A stretch of DNA of 52,869 nt from an uncultured Granulosicoccaceae bacterium (GCA_937923745.1 CALDUO010000173.1:1-52869); one strand, 5' to 3'. Counted from the stretch's first letter, positions 10,610 through 21,047 are shown. The notes: generated from the letters alone by a model not told the origin. Numbers and translations: made by a program.

Positions 10610-11590
10610 GTGACTTTGTATCCGTGGCAATCTGCATCATGGCATCTGCTGATAAACCGTTTGCAGCAGGGCAACTTGCCACATGCCCTGTTGATACACG
10701 GACCGGTGGGCGCCGGTAAGGCCAGTTTTGCAGAGCAGCTTTTGCAACGATTGTGCTGTGAGCAATACAGGTCATTGTCACCAGACGAGATTGCCTGTCT
10801 CGTGTGTCCAGCCTGTCAGCAATTTGCAGTTGGCTCGCATCCCGACATCTCCAGACTCAGCGCCAAAGAGGGTGAGAACAGCATTAAGATAGACGCTGTG
10901 CGCCAAATGATCGACTGGCTACAGGTTACGCCACAGTATGCGGGTTTTAAGGTCGCACTCCTGTCCGATGCTGATCTGTTAACCCGAGGTGCTGCGAATA
11001 GCCTGTTAAAGACCCTCGAAGAACCCGCCAGCAGTGATCTGATTATGTTAACCACCTCATCACCGGCAGAGCTGCCTGTCACAGTTCGAAGTCGTTGTCA
11101 GTCCATTAACCTCGGACATTACGAACACACATTGGCAGAACAGTGGCTGACAGAGCAAGGCATTGATGACAGTGCCTCCGCATTGCGGCTTGCATCTGGT
11201 GGACCACTGGCAGCGTTGGCCGCAATGGATGATGAACAACGCAAGAGTCGTGAGTTGCTGTTTGGCGCTTGGCACAACGTGCTGCTTGGAAAAGCCAGTA
11301 TCGCCCGAAGTGTTGAGGCGGTGGCAGCGTTGCCGGTACGACTGTGTTTGCGACACTTTATGGGCTGGACGGCAGATTGTGTCAAATTGCAGATCAACAC
11401 AGAGGCCCCAATTACCGATAGTGCCCGTAAATCTGCGTTGTTGCAGTTGAGTACCGTGCTCGATACTGAGACGTGGTTCAAGGTTTACGATGATTTATTG
11501 CATCTCTATCAGATTGACAGTGCCAGCTTTAAAACACCCACTGTGCTTGAGGGAATTTTTGCCGATATACGTCTCAAGATTGGCCAGTAG
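10610..11590 (+). CDS. holB: DNA polymerase III delta' subunit
   Basis: Part of the clamp loader that places the beta sliding clamp on DNA. The 326-residue AAA+ protein shows the modified P-loop GPVGAGKASF, four zinc-ligand cysteines (CCEQ followed by CLVCPAC), the LLKTLEEP motif and the sensor SRCQ. These are typical of delta', which loads clamps without ATP hydrolysis of its own. The start is GTG at 10610. It lies between tmk and pilZ as in Pseudomonas and relatives. Confidence 0.95.
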   Translation: MTLYPWQSASWHLLINRLQQGNLPHALLIHGPVGAGKASFAEQLLQRLCCEQYRSLSPDEIACLVCPACQQFAVGSHPDISRLSAKEGENSIKIDAVRQMIDWLQVTPQYAGFKVALLSDADLLTRGAANSLLKTLEEPASSDLIMLTTSSPAELPVTVRSRCQSINLGHYEHTLAEQWLTEQGIDDSASALRLASGGPLAALAAMDDEQRKSRELLFGAWHNVLLGKASIARSVEAVAALPVRLCLRHFMGWTADCVKLQINTEAPITDSARKSALLQLSTVLDTETWFKVYDDLLHLYQIDSASFKTPTVLEGIFADIRLKIGQ

Positions 11591-11644
11591 TTGGGTTGGT
11601 ACCCGACTTGCGTGTCAAGACCGTATCCGCACAGGGCATTACTC

Positions 11645-11986
11645 ATGACGACTGAACACCGTAAAGGCATTATCTCGTTTTCGATTTCTGACAAGGGCGC
11701 CTTGTATGCGTCATACATGCAGTTTTTACAAAACGGTGGCGTGTTTGTACCAACCACGACGCCCTATCAGTTAGGCGATAGTGTATTTATGTTGCTCAAA
11801 CTGATGGATGCGAACAACCCGATCCCGGTTGAAGGCACCATTGCCTGGGTCACACCCGCTGGCGCACAAGGTAACAAAACGCAAGGTGTGGGTGTTCACT
11901 TTGGTGAAGAGCCTACGGCCAAGCGCACCATTGAAGACGTGCTCGCGGCTACGCTCAATAGCGATCGACCCACACATACCATGTAG
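11645..11986 (+). CDS. pilZ: PilZ-domain protein, type IV pilus assembly family
   Basis: The 113-residue single PilZ domain resembles the founding Pseudomonas PilZ, required for type IV pilus formation. Visible family features are the start region GIISFSISDKGALYASYM, NGGVFVPT and the closing GVGVHF. The c-di-GMP ligand motifs RxxxR and (D/N)xSxxG are absent, as in that subgroup. I choose ATG 11645 rather than an upstream in-frame TTG at 11591, because homologous proteins begin near this methionine. It follows holB, the normal place for this gene. Confidence 0.9.
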   Translation: MTTEHRKGIISFSISDKGALYASYMQFLQNGGVFVPTTTPYQLGDSVFMLLKLMDANNPIPVEGTIAWVTPAGAQGNKTQGVGVHFGEEPTAKRTIEDVLAATLNSDRPTHTM

Positions 11987-12106
11987 ATGGCATAACCTGC
12001 CAACGGCGAGCCCTGTGATAGGTTGCTCGGCTGTTGCACTGACAACTCTGCGCAGGGTTGGTGATTGCCGTCACTGTCTGTCGTTTCAACGGCCAAAGTT
12101 ATGGTC

Positions 12107-12222
12107 AAAACAAGCTGGCCGATAACAAGTTGGCCGAAAACAAGTTGGCCAAGAGTAGCTGGCCCGGAGAAATTCGCTAAGAGTAGCTGGCCCGGAGAAA
12201 TTCGCCAAGAGAAGCTCGCCAG
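12107..12222 (-). repeat. 14/15-bp tandem array, pentapeptide-like on the minus strand
   Basis: On the minus strand eight units begin GCG or GCC: five of 14 bp (such as GCGAATTTCTCCGG and GCCAGCTACTCTTG) and three of 14-15 bp (GCCAACTTGTTTTCG, GCCAACTTGTTATCG). The last three translate as ANLFS, ANLLS, ASLF and then stop. The 14-bp units also give ANFSG or ASYS if each is read separately, but the frame slips between them. It lies in the 452-bp pilZ-SET spacer. Confidence 0.85.
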
Positions 12223-12310
12223 TCACTAAACAGCAAACACCAGAACAGCAAGTACAAACCGGGTTAGCCTTCGAGCGGCAACTATTTTTAGTGCCATAAG
12301 TGCTATAGCC

Positions 12311-12400
12311 GGTACTGGTGATAACCAGTATTGGCGATAACCGGCAGTGAAATTACCGGCACCGTATTGCCAGCGCACCTTGCTCTAAAACCGTTATACT
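12311..12400 (+). promoter_or_regulatory. 16-bp repeat pair and possible promoter before the SET gene
   Basis: Two 16-bp units ending GATAACC lie at 12311-12326 and 12327-12342. A TATACT hexamer at 12395-12400, 39 bp before the SET ATG, matches a sigma70 -10 box in five of six bases. No convincing -35 box is at 16-18 bp. Nothing else is assignable in 11987-12438. Confidence 0.4.
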
Positions 12401-12438
12401 CCGCGTGTTATCTATTACCTACAGGGTGCGTCAGGGTT

Positions 12439-12732
12439 ATGTCTAAAATACCTCATGTTTATGTGGCAAAAAGTCCGTTGCACGGCAAAGGACTTTTTGC
12501 CAAGAAAAAACTGCGCAAAGGTACTGTGCTAGGTGAAATTGAAGGTAAACCCACCACGAAAGACGGCACTTATGTGCTCTGGCTCTCCAAGAAAAAAGGC
12601 TTGCGCATTACCAATGATTTCCGATTTATCAATCATGGCAAACCGGCTAATTGCGCGTTGTATGGTGACGAGGTTGTGGTCCTCAAGACCGTCCGGCCCG
12701 ATGAAGAACTGCTGCATGACTACGGTTGGTAA
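12439..12732 (+). CDS. Minimal SET-domain protein
   Basis: A 97-residue protein that is almost only a SET core. It shows HGKGLFAKKKLRKGTVLGE at the start, the pseudoknot motif NHGKPANC (about residues 67-74) and the closing DEELLHDYGW, which supplies the catalytic tyrosine. SET domains transfer methyl groups from S-adenosylmethionine to lysine; the bacterial substrate is unknown here. It ends right after the tyrosine motif, with no post-SET cysteines. ATG 12439 is preferred to an upstream in-frame start at 12331, since the domain starts there. Family confident, function unknown. Confidence 0.8.
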   Translation: MSKIPHVYVAKSPLHGKGLFAKKKLRKGTVLGEIEGKPTTKDGTYVLWLSKKKGLRITNDFRFINHGKPANCALYGDEVVVLKTVRPDEELLHDYGW

Positions 12733-12771
12733 CAACAACCGCACACACGTGTGGTCAGCCTGAGTAGACCC

Positions 12772-13416
12772 ATGCGTTACTCCACGTTTATTTTTGATCT
12801 TGACGGTACATTGTCAAATCCTCTGCCTGGTATGACGGCGTCTATTAATCATGCGTTTGAGCGAGAGGGTTTTGATCCGTATCCTTCAGAGGCGCTGGCG
12901 ACGTATGTGGGGCCTCCTCTGGAAAACACGTTTAAAACGCTAACCGGTAAAGACGACGATGCGTTAGTGCTATTGTTAATCCAACACTATCGAGAGCACT
13001 ACCTCGACACGGGGTATCGGATGAACACGTTGTACGACGGTATTGTCGATGTGCTCGATGCACTGAGTGATCAGCGTATACCGGTTGGTGTCTGTACCTC
13101 CAAACCTGAAAAAACCGCACGACAAATACTGGACTATTTTGAGCTTGAAACGCGTTTCGAGTTTGTCAGCGGCGGTGATGTGGGTGTCCGAAAAGCCGAC
13201 CAACTGAGCACTCTGTTATCAGGTGGCCTGATTGACGGTGCTGCGCTGATGATTGGCGATCGGGCGGTCGACATTGAATCTGCACAGGAAAACCGGTTGG
13301 CCAGCGCTGCGGTTCACTGGGGCTTTGGTGCCTTTGACGAACTGCAATGCGCCATTCCAACCCACCACATCAAAACGCCGGGTGTGCTGACAGAGCTGAC
13401 GCGTCTGGCTGGCTAG
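12772..13416 (+). CDS. HAD-family phosphatase, phosphoglycolate phosphatase-like
   Basis: A 214-residue haloacid dehalogenase-like hydrolase. Motif I is DLDGTLSN (nucleophile Asp and acid Asp), motif II is the Ser in VCTSKP, motif III is the Lys in VRKAD, and motif IV is GDRAVDIE. An alpha-helical cap lies between motifs I and II (about residues 20-80), as in Gph-type enzymes. The substrate cannot be told. ATG 12772 is chosen over the in-frame GTG at 12751, as it puts the nucleophile near residue 10. Confidence 0.85.
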   Translation: MRYSTFIFDLDGTLSNPLPGMTASINHAFEREGFDPYPSEALATYVGPPLENTFKTLTGKDDDALVLLLIQHYREHYLDTGYRMNTLYDGIVDVLDALSDQRIPVGVCTSKPEKTARQILDYFELETRFEFVSGGDVGVRKADQLSTLLSGGLIDGAALMIGDRAVDIESAQENRLASAAVHWGFGAFDELQCAIPTHHIKTPGVLTELTRLAG

Positions 13417-13555
13417 TAGCCGGTAGCCAAGTTCCGCTGTAGTGTCCGTCGCGTGAGCCATTTTGCCGCTCTGTCACAGCGGTGCCGCTGTAAGCACCTC
13501 CGCATGACGTTAACGACCGATGGTGCTGTGCACAGTGTCTGTTACTCTTAACACC

Positions 13556-14608
13556 ATGAATCCGATACGATTGGTGGGCCTCTTTTGTCTGTGGCTTTGG
13601 TTGAGCGCGTGCACACAACCGGATGTGCGTTGGCGACTGCAAGGCCAGACAATGGGTACCACCTGGCATGTGGTTGCGATAGCGCGTGTTGATGCATCTG
13701 ACGTCAAACCAAATGCCGTGCGTCTTAACAAACCGGCATTACAAACAGCCGTTGAGCAGGAGCTCGTGCGCATCAACGCATTGATGTCGACGTGGCAAGC
13801 TGATTCCGCGTTAAGTCTCTTTAACGCAATTGAAAGTACCGAGCCGCAGAGGCTTGCACCCGAAATTATCCACTTGCTACGCGTCGCTCAAACGATCAGT
13901 GAGCAAACCAACGGTGCCTACGATGTGACTCGGGGTAACGTTTTTTCGTTGTGGGGATTCGGTGCAGACAATGCCGCTGGACACATGGCACCGGCTGCCA
14001 GCACCATCGAGCAGGCGTTGGCGACCTCCGGTTTTCGGCAGTTGCAGATACACGCAGACACGGTGTCCAAAGCGTCGCCGAGCCTCAGTGTTGATTTGTC
14101 ATCTATCGCCAAGGGTTATGCTGTTGACCAAGTTGGTACTGTGCTGGAGGAGGCCGGAATATTCGATTATCTGGTCGAGATCGGTGGCGAGATTCGCACG
14201 CGGGGCCGGGCGCTGTCGGGTGGCCGCTGGCGAATCGGTGTCGAGTCGCCATCCGACGCATCCAAGCCTGAGCGAGGGATAGTGGTTGGGGACGCTCACA
14301 TGGCAAGCTCGGGTGACTATCGTAATGTGAATGAAATTGAAGGACGCCGTATCTCGCATATCATGGATGGCAGAACGGGGCAGCCGGTGACACACAATCT
14401 GGCGGCTGTGACCGTGTTGCACGAATCGACAGCGTTGGCCGACGCGTGGGCGACCGCTTTTTTGGTGCTGGGATTTGAGGCAGCCTGGGAGATCGCAAGT
14501 CGCGATGCGCTGGCCGCAAGCTTTGCCTTGCGGGGCGCCGATGGTGTGGAAATCAGGTCCACGCCGCAGTGGTTATTCGGTCAGGAGAAGCGACCCCAGC
14601 ACCACTGA
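13556..14608 (+). CDS. apbE: FAD:protein FMN transferase ApbE, lipoprotein
   Basis: Attaches FMN covalently to threonine of target flavoproteins such as Na+-NQR or RnfG subunits, using FAD, in the periplasm. The 350-residue protein starts with a lipoprotein signal (WLWLSAC lipobox). It then shows GQTMGTTWHV, the FAD-binding region VDLSSIAKGYAVD, EIGGEIRTRG and the metal-binding DAWATAF. ATG 13556 is chosen because it begins the signal peptide. No flavinylation target is seen nearby. Confidence 0.93.
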   Translation: MNPIRLVGLFCLWLWLSACTQPDVRWRLQGQTMGTTWHVVAIARVDASDVKPNAVRLNKPALQTAVEQELVRINALMSTWQADSALSLFNAIESTEPQRLAPEIIHLLRVAQTISEQTNGAYDVTRGNVFSLWGFGADNAAGHMAPAASTIEQALATSGFRQLQIHADTVSKASPSLSVDLSSIAKGYAVDQVGTVLEEAGIFDYLVEIGGEIRTRGRALSGGRWRIGVESPSDASKPERGIVVGDAHMASSGDYRNVNEIEGRRISHIMDGRTGQPVTHNLAAVTVLHESTALADAWATAFLVLGFEAAWEIASRDALAASFALRGADGVEIRSTPQWLFGQEKRPQHH

Positions 14609-14625
14609 CATGTCATAATACCGGG

Positions 14626-16419
14626 ATGAATCCGGATCAGACTGAATCGCTCATTCCCGCCTTGGCTGATGTTCCTGCGTCAGGTGCGGCTGACCCGAAA
14701 CCTGCCGACTCCGCCACGACAACCACTGAACCTGCTGCTAACGGGCCGGTGTCCTTTGACGGCATTGCCGCGTCTTTCCGCTGGCAGGTGCCAGCCCGGT
14801 TTAATATCAGCGATTGGGTCTGTGAGCGCCATGCCGACGGGTCACATCGTGTTGCAATGATGGCCTGCCGTGAGGGTGCCGACGATGTCACCTACACCTT
14901 TGATCAGATCAACCGTTGGGCTGCATCGCTTGCCGGTGCCTTTGGCGCACTGGGTTGTGCGGCGGGTGACCGGGTGGCGGTTATTCTGCCGCAACGACTG
15001 GAAACCGCACTGCTACATGTTGCTGCGCACAAGGCCGGGTTGGTGTCGTTACCGTTGTCGGTGCTGTTCGGCGATGATGCACTTGCCTATCGTTTGCAAG
15101 ACAGTGGCACTCGATTGGTGGTGACGACCGCTGAACGTGCCGGGGTTATTGCGTCAATCGCTGCGCAACTACCTGAGCTCAACACCGTGCTGGTGGTGCC
15201 GGATCAGCCGGTTTCCGATGAGACAGCCGCGACGGTTTCGGTCACGCTCGATGACCGGTCTGCGGTGACCCAACAAAATTTCTGGCAGGCGCTGCTCGCT
15301 GCTACGCCGCTGCAGACAGCTGCCGTCACGCAGACGGATGATCCGGCTTTCCTGTTGTACACATCGGGCACGACCGGACCACCCAAAGGCGCATTGATAC
15401 CGCATCGGGCACTGATCGGTAACCTGACCGGGTTTGAGATGTCCCAAAACGGGTATCCCCGAGACAACGACATCTTCTATACACCGGCTGACTGGGCCTG
15501 GACCGGCGGACTCCTCGATGGCCTGATGCCCGCGTGGTTTTACGGCACGCCGGTGGTCGGATTTGATGCGGGTAAGTTTGACGCCGAGGCAGTGTTGTCG
15601 GTGATGTCGCGTCACCGGGTCACCTGCGCGTTTATACCACCGACCGCACTGAAAATGATTCGCGCCGAAGCCGGGCTGCTTGACCAATACCCGTTATCAC
15701 TCCGGGCAATTATGAGTGCAGGCGAGGCGGTCGGTGATGCGTTATTCAGCTGGGGGCGGGAGGTGCTCGGACTCGACATCAATGAAATGTGCGGTCAAAC
15801 CGAGCACAACTATGTCATGGGTAACTGCAGTTTGGTGATGCCGGTAAAACCTGGCTCAATGGGTAAGGCCTATCCAGGACATCGTGTGGCTATCATGGCA
15901 GAAGATCAAACATTGTGTGCTCCCGGGGTGGCGGGCGAAATCGTGGTGCATCGCGATGATCCCGTGCATTTTCTGGGGTATTGGAACAAACCCGATGCTA
16001 CCGCAGAGAAGTACACTGGCGAGTGGTTTCACACCGGTGATATTGGTCTGATCGATGAAGACGGTTACTGTTGGTTTCAGGGACGGGCCGATGATGTGAT
16101 CAGCAGTGCTGGCTACCGCATCGGGCCGGGCGAAATTGAAGACTGTGCGCTGCGACACCCCGCCGTTTTGCAAGCCGCAGCGATAGGCGTGCCTGATCCT
16201 GATGGCATCCGTGGTGATATTGTAAAACTCTGTGTGGTCCTAAAAGAAGGATACACTGACACTGCGGCACTCAAGACAGAGCTGGCCGATTGGGTCAGGC
16301 GTTATCTTGCGGCTTATGAATACCCAAGGCTGATCGAAATTTTTGACGCACTGCCGATGACAACCACCGGTAAAGTGCGTCGTAAAGCACTCAGGGACAG
16401 TCATGGCTACACCCAATAA
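14626..16419 (+). CDS. AMP-forming acyl-CoA synthetase, acetyl/medium-chain type
   Basis: A 597-residue adenylate-forming enzyme that activates a carboxylic acid to acyl-CoA. Core motifs are the AMP-binding loop LLYTSGTTGPPKGA, CGQTEHNYV, the hinge-region DVISSAGYRIGPGEIE and the catalytic lysine region TTTGKVRRK near the C-terminus. The Trp-rich FYTPADWAWTGG stretch is typical of acetyl/medium-chain synthetases rather than FadD. The first ~50 residues are Pro/Ala/Thr-rich and low complexity. ATG 14626 follows apbE by 17 bp. The exact acid is unknown. The 3' end overlaps the next gene by 17 bp. Confidence 0.88.
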   Translation: MNPDQTESLIPALADVPASGAADPKPADSATTTTEPAANGPVSFDGIAASFRWQVPARFNISDWVCERHADGSHRVAMMACREGADDVTYTFDQINRWAASLAGAFGALGCAAGDRVAVILPQRLETALLHVAAHKAGLVSLPLSVLFGDDALAYRLQDSGTRLVVTTAERAGVIASIAAQLPELNTVLVVPDQPVSDETAATVSVTLDDRSAVTQQNFWQALLAATPLQTAAVTQTDDPAFLLYTSGTTGPPKGALIPHRALIGNLTGFEMSQNGYPRDNDIFYTPADWAWTGGLLDGLMPAWFYGTPVVGFDAGKFDAEAVLSVMSRHRVTCAFIPPTALKMIRAEAGLLDQYPLSLRAIMSAGEAVGDALFSWGREVLGLDINEMCGQTEHNYVMGNCSLVMPVKPGSMGKAYPGHRVAIMAEDQTLCAPGVAGEIVVHRDDPVHFLGYWNKPDATAEKYTGEWFHTGDIGLIDEDGYCWFQGRADDVISSAGYRIGPGEIEDCALRHPAVLQAAAIGVPDPDGIRGDIVKLCVVLKEGYTDTAALKTELADWVRRYLAAYEYPRLIEIFDALPMTTTGKVRRKALRDSHGYTQ

Positions 16420-16834
16420 AACACAGGCCACTGACGCATCACCACTGGCGTTTATCGAATCAGTCACACCGCCGCGTCGTCGTGAGGACGGGCTGACATT
16501 GCTGGGATGGTTCGGTGAAGTCACCGCACTCACACCGCGGATGTGGGGCACGAGCCTTATTGGCTACGGGCGTTATCAGTATCAATACGACAGCGGGCAC
16601 AGCGGTGACTATTTTTTAACCGGATTCTCGCCGCGTAAAGCCGCGTTGTCTGTGTATATCATGCCGGGGTATCAGGACCTGTCGGAACCACTGTCTCGAC
16701 TGGGTAAACACAAAACCGGGAAAAGTTGTTTGTACATTAATCGACTGAGCGATATCGACATGCGTGTGTTGGAAGAAATTGTGACCGCAGGTCTGCTTTA
16801 CATGCGCACTCATTACACCACCAAGGATAACTGA
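16403..16834 (+). CDS. DUF1801 (YdhG-like) protein
   Basis: The 143-residue protein matches the DUF1801 family by [34 protein letters not shown] and [14 protein letters not shown]. The function of the family is not established. The ATG lies inside the last codons of the acyl-CoA synthetase, and its TGA shares a base with the rnhB ATG, so the three genes are probably co-translated. Confidence 0.85.
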   Translation: MATPNKTQATDASPLAFIESVTPPRRREDGLTLLGWFGEVTALTPRMWGTSLIGYGRYQYQYDSGHSGDYFLTGFSPRKAALSVYIMPGYQDLSEPLSRLGKHKTGKSCLYINRLSDIDMRVLEEIVTAGLLYMRTHYTTKDN

Positions 16835-17526
16835 TGGCAGCCGCACGAAAACCACCGTCACTGGATGCTCGGGTTCAGGCCCGCATAACAGACTGTGTGA
16901 CCACCGGTGGCCGAATGGCCGGTGTCGATGAAGTGGGTCGTGGTCCGTTGGCCGGGCCCGTGGTCGCGGCCGCTGTCATCCTTGATCCAACCAATCCGAT
17001 TGACGGATTGGCCGATTCCAAATTGCTGACCGAAGATGATCGCATCAGGCTCGACACCGAGATCAGGGCGCGTGCGCTCAGTTACAGTGTGCAGTTGAGT
17101 TCGGTCGATGAAATCGATGACATCAACATATTGCACGCAAGTCTTTTGGCGATGAAACGGTCGGTCGAATCTCTTGATGTTGCGCCTGATTTGGTGTTGG
17201 TCGACGGAAATCGTTGTCCGTCGCTGAACGCGCCGAGTTGTGCGGTCATCAAAGGTGATCAACTGGTTGCGTGTATCAGTGCAGCTTCCATTATTGCCAA
17301 GGTAGCGCGTGATCGTATGATGGTTGATCTGCATCAGCGTCATCCGGGCTATGGTTTTGATCGGCACAAGGGTTATCCCACACCACAGCACCGGGCGGCG
17401 CTGCAATCACTGGGCGTGTTGCCAGAGCACCGACGCAGTTATGCGCCTGTGCGTGATGCGCTAGCTGCCATGACAGCCGATCACGTTCAGCAAACCGAGG
17501 TTAACTTGGGAACCGAACCCGTATGA
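16834..17526 (+). CDS. rnhB: Ribonuclease HII
   Basis: Removes RNA from RNA-DNA hybrids and single ribonucleotides from DNA. The 230-residue protein has the active-site Asp32 and Glu33 in [14 protein letters not shown], a further Asp in LVDGN and an Asp in AKVARDRMM. The segment [11 protein letters not shown] is typical of type 2 RNase H. It overlaps dnaE by 4 bp (ATGA), the usual rnhB-dnaE arrangement. Confidence 0.96.
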   Translation: MAAARKPPSLDARVQARITDCVTTGGRMAGVDEVGRGPLAGPVVAAAVILDPTNPIDGLADSKLLTEDDRIRLDTEIRARALSYSVQLSSVDEIDDINILHASLLAMKRSVESLDVAPDLVLVDGNRCPSLNAPSCAVIKGDQLVACISAASIIAKVARDRMMVDLHQRHPGYGFDRHKGYPTPQHRAALQSLGVLPEHRRSYAPVRDALAAMTADHVQQTEVNLGTEPV

Positions 17527-20500
17527 GCAATACCTTTGTTCACCTGAATTTACACACGGAGTTCTCTCTCGAAGACAGCACGGTGCGTATTAAACCGATG
17601 GCTGCAGCGGTTAGTGTGTCAATGCCGGCGGTGGCTGTGACCGATCGCTTTAACATGTTCTCGTTGGTCAAGTTTTATCGTGCGGCTATCGGTGCCGGTA
17701 TCAAGCCAGTTGCCGGTGTTGATGTGCGCATCAGAAATCCAGACGCCGTCGAACCATTAACCCGTGCCATTTTACTGGTGCAGAACAATACCGGTTATAC
17801 CAATCTGGCGCGACTGGTCTCAATCAGTTATCAGCAGGGACAGGCGTCAGATGGTGTGCCACTGATTGAACGTGAGGCACTGTTTGAGAACGCGGCAGGG
17901 GTCATCGCGTTATCCGGCGGAATAGAAGGTGAGATTGGCACCGCGGTTATTCGCGACCGCAAAGCGCAGGCGCTCAAAGTCGCGCGCGAGTGGCAAGCAG
18001 CTTTTGGCGATCGGTTTTATTTGGAAGTCCGTCGCACCGGTAAACCTCGTGAAGCATTGTATAACGGTGTTGCGGTTGAATTTGCCAAAGAGCTGGGCTT
18101 ACCGTTGGTCGCAACCAATGATGTACGTTTTCTTGAGGCGTCTGATCACGCAGTCCATGAAGCCCGTGTCTGTATTCAGGCCGGTTATGTGTTGGCAGAC
18201 CCGTCACGTCCGCAGGGCGTGACCGCCGAACAGTACCTGAAAACACCGGAGCAAATGGCCGAGCTGTTCAGCGATTTGCCCGAAGCCATTACCAACACGG
18301 TTGAAATTGCCAAACGGTGTAACCTGTCATTAAAACTCGGTGTGCCGGTATTACCGGACTTCCCGATACCGACCGGAATGACTGAGGTTGAATATTTTAA
18401 TCAGGTCGTCAAAGAGGGCCTGGAGGTTCGGCTCGACGAGCTCTATGACCGTAACGATCCAGCGTTTGCCGACAAGCGTGTCTCCTATGATGAGCGATTG
18501 GCCTATGAGCTGGGCGTTATTAATGACATGGGGTTTGCCGGATACTTTCTGATCGTCTCCGACTTCATCCGCTGGGCGCGCGAGAATTCGATACCGGTTG
18601 GACCGGGGCGAGGCTCGGGTGCCGGGTCACTGGTGGCGTACTCGTTAACCATTACCGATCTCGATCCGCTGGAGTACGACCTGCTGTTCGAACGTTTTTT
18701 GAATGTCGAACGAATATCGATGCCAGACTTTGATATCGATTTTTGTATGGACGGTCGTGATCGGGTTATTCAGTACGTTGCCAAAACCTATGGCGAACAT
18801 CGGGTCTCGCAAATCATTACCTACGGCACCATGGCCGCCAAAGCGGTGGTGCGTGATGTGGGTCGTGTGATGAGCCATCCGTACGGGTTCGTCGATCGCA
18901 TCGCGAAGATGGTGCCCTTTGAAGTTGGTATGACACTGACCAAAGCGCTCGAGGAATCAGAAGAATTACGCAATAGTTATCGCGAGGATGAAGAGGTCAC
19001 GGCGCTGCTTGACATGGCGCTGGCGTTGGAAGGGTTAGCGCGTAACGCCGGTAAACACGCCGGTGGTGTTGTTATTGCGCCTACCGCGCTGACAGATTTT
19101 GCGCCGCTCTACTGCGAACCTGACGGCAGCAGTCTGGTGACGCAATTTGATAAGGACGACGCCGAGGCGGTCGGCCTCGTTAAGTTTGACTTTCTGGGCT
19201 TACGCACACTCACCATCATTGATAACGCGGTGCGTATGATCAACCGCACGCGTGAAGAGCCACTGGATATTGCAGCGCTGGCGCTCGATGACAAAGCGAC
19301 TTACCAGTTGCTGACCGAGGCCAAAACAACGGCTGTGTTTCAGCTTGAATCGGGTGGCCTGAAACGACTGATCGAACGACTCAAGCCCGACAATTTTGAA
19401 GATATTATCGCGTTGGTTGCACTATACCGGCCGGGGCCATTGCAGTCAGGTATGGTCGATGACTTCATTGACCGCAAGCATGGCCGCAAACCAATGGCGT
19501 GGCCGCACGAAAACTATCAGCTCGAGTCACTGCGGCCCGTGCTTGAATCAACCTATGGCGTTATTCTGTACCAGGAACAGGTGATGCAGATACCGCAGAT
19601 CATGGCGGGCTATTCGCTCGGTAGTGCCGACATCCTGCGACGTGCAATGGGTAAAAAGAAACCCGAAGAAATGGCCAAGCAACGTAGCGTCTTTCTGGAA
19701 GGGTGTGCGAACAATAACATCGATAAAGATCTTGCCGGCAATATCTTTGATCTCGTCGAAAAATTTGCAGGTTACGGATTTAACAAATCACACTCTGCAG
19801 CGTATGCGCTGTTGTCATATCAAACGGCATGGTTAAAGTGTCATTACCCGGCAGCATTTATGGCAGCGGTGTTATCGGCTGATATGGATAACACCGAAAA
19901 GGTCGTGGTGTTAATTGAAGAGTGTGCGGCGTTTAAGCTGACCGTGCTTGGGCCTGATATCAATCACTCCGATATTCGGTTTGATGCAGTCGGTGAGCGG
20001 GAAGTGCGTTACGGTTTGGGCGCCATTAAGGGCGTCGGCGAATCCGCACTGGCGCAGGTAATGACTGAGCGTGAAACGAACGGTCCGTTTAGCAGTTTGT
20101 CTGAGTTATGTCGACGGGTGGGTTCGGGCAGTCTGAACAAACGGGTGCTCGAAGCGCTTATTCGGTCTGGCGCTGTCGATGCGCTCGGGCCAAATCGTGC
20201 GTCGCTGTTCGCAGGTTTGCCCACCGTGATTCAGGGAGCAGAGCAGTATCACCGAAATATCGCGGCCGGGCAAAACGATCTCTTTGGGCTTGAACCTGCC
20301 GCTGATGAAAGCGAGGACGACGCCACGCCAATTCCTGTGGTTGCCGAGTGGTCCAAACGTGAGTTACTCAAAGCCGAGAAAGAAACGCTGGGCCTGTATC
20401 TGACCGATCACCCCATTTCAGAATATCTGGCCGAGCTGGGGCAATTCACGTCTGGACGATTACATGCGCTGTCTGAACGTGTGCCAATCACACCGGCCGA

Positions 20501-21047
20501 TGCGGCGCAGGGACAAGGTCAGTGGCAGCAGCGAAATCGTGGTATTCCGGTTATCGCCGGTGGCATGGCAAGCGGGCTGCGTGTTCGTGAGACCCGAAGT
20601 GGCCGTATGGGCTTTGTGTCTATCGATGATCGCAGTGCAAGGGTTGATATTGTGTTGAACGCCGATATGCTTGCTCAATACGCGGATTCTCTGGTGGTCG
20701 ACGATGTACTGGTAGTCGAGGGAGATATGTCCTACGACGACTTTAACCGTGGCTATCGGGTCCGGGCCAAAGGTCTTTACACGCTGGCTCAGGCACGTGC
20801 CCGATTTGCAAGACGGCTGGTCATCAATCTGTCGCACCGGCAGATTGACACGACGTCGCTCGATAACCTGCTGACCACGCTCGGCAATTTTCGCTCAGGT
20901 CGCACGCCGGTGTTGTTTGAGTATGTCAATGGCGAGGCGAAAGTGAAGATTCGCGCCGGTGATAGCTGGCTGATCGACCCCAAAACCGAGCTGATCGATG
21001 ATTTGCATCGTATTGCCGGCACCGGTTCGGTTGAGTTGCAGTATTAA
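17523..21047 (+). CDS. dnaE: DNA polymerase III alpha subunit DnaE
   Basis: Catalytic subunit of the replicative polymerase. The 1174-residue protein has an N-terminal PHP domain ([11 protein letters not shown] to about residue 270), then the polymerase domain with [14 protein letters not shown] and PDFDIDF carrying the catalytic Asp402 and Asp404. [13 protein letters not shown], a helix-hairpin-helix region and an OB fold (about 1000-1080) follow. In the PHP domain the usual second histidine of the HSDYS motif aligns with the His of LHTEFS, as in E. coli-type inactive PHP domains. Length and order fit the gammaproteobacterial protein. Confidence 0.97.
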   Translation: MSNTFVHLNLHTEFSLEDSTVRIKPMAAAVSVSMPAVAVTDRFNMFSLVKFYRAAIGAGIKPVAGVDVRIRNPDAVEPLTRAILLVQNNTGYTNLARLVSISYQQGQASDGVPLIEREALFENAAGVIALSGGIEGEIGTAVIRDRKAQALKVAREWQAAFGDRFYLEVRRTGKPREALYNGVAVEFAKELGLPLVATNDVRFLEASDHAVHEARVCIQAGYVLADPSRPQGVTAEQYLKTPEQMAELFSDLPEAITNTVEIAKRCNLSLKLGVPVLPDFPIPTGMTEVEYFNQVVKEGLEVRLDELYDRNDPAFADKRVSYDERLAYELGVINDMGFAGYFLIVSDFIRWARENSIPVGPGRGSGAGSLVAYSLTITDLDPLEYDLLFERFLNVERISMPDFDIDFCMDGRDRVIQYVAKTYGEHRVSQIITYGTMAAKAVVRDVGRVMSHPYGFVDRIAKMVPFEVGMTLTKALEESEELRNSYREDEEVTALLDMALALEGLARNAGKHAGGVVIAPTALTDFAPLYCEPDGSSLVTQFDKDDAEAVGLVKFDFLGLRTLTIIDNAVRMINRTREEPLDIAALALDDKATYQLLTEAKTTAVFQLESGGLKRLIERLKPDNFEDIIALVALYRPGPLQSGMVDDFIDRKHGRKPMAWPHENYQLESLRPVLESTYGVILYQEQVMQIPQIMAGYSLGSADILRRAMGKKKPEEMAKQRSVFLEGCANNNIDKDLAGNIFDLVEKFAGYGFNKSHSAAYALLSYQTAWLKCHYPAAFMAAVLSADMDNTEKVVVLIEECAAFKLTVLGPDINHSDIRFDAVGEREVRYGLGAIKGVGESALAQVMTERETNGPFSSLSELCRRVGSGSLNKRVLEALIRSGAVDALGPNRASLFAGLPTVIQGAEQYHRNIAAGQNDLFGLEPAADESEDDATPIPVVAEWSKRELLKAEKETLGLYLTDHPISEYLAELGQFTSGRLHALSERVPITPADAAQGQGQWQQRNRGIPVIAGGMASGLRVRETRSGRMGFVSIDDRSARVDIVLNADMLAQYADSLVVDDVLVVEGDMSYDDFNRGYRVRAKGLYTLAQARARFARRLVINLSHRQIDTTSLDNLLTTLGNFRSGRTPVLFEYVNGEAKVKIRAGDSWLIDPKTELIDDLHRIAGTGSVELQY

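Noticed and set aside
11591-11644. Extended PilZ N-terminus from TTG 11591
   Set aside because: It adds 18 residues with no likeness to the family and begins directly on the holB stop; the ATG at 11645 matches the family start.
12107-12222. CRISPR array
   Set aside because: Units are 14-15 bp, directly adjacent, degenerate and without unique spacers; no cas genes are near. The same applies to the other arrays.
15169-15687. 172-residue minus-strand ORF
   Set aside because: Wholly antisense to the acyl-CoA synthetase, with shadow composition.
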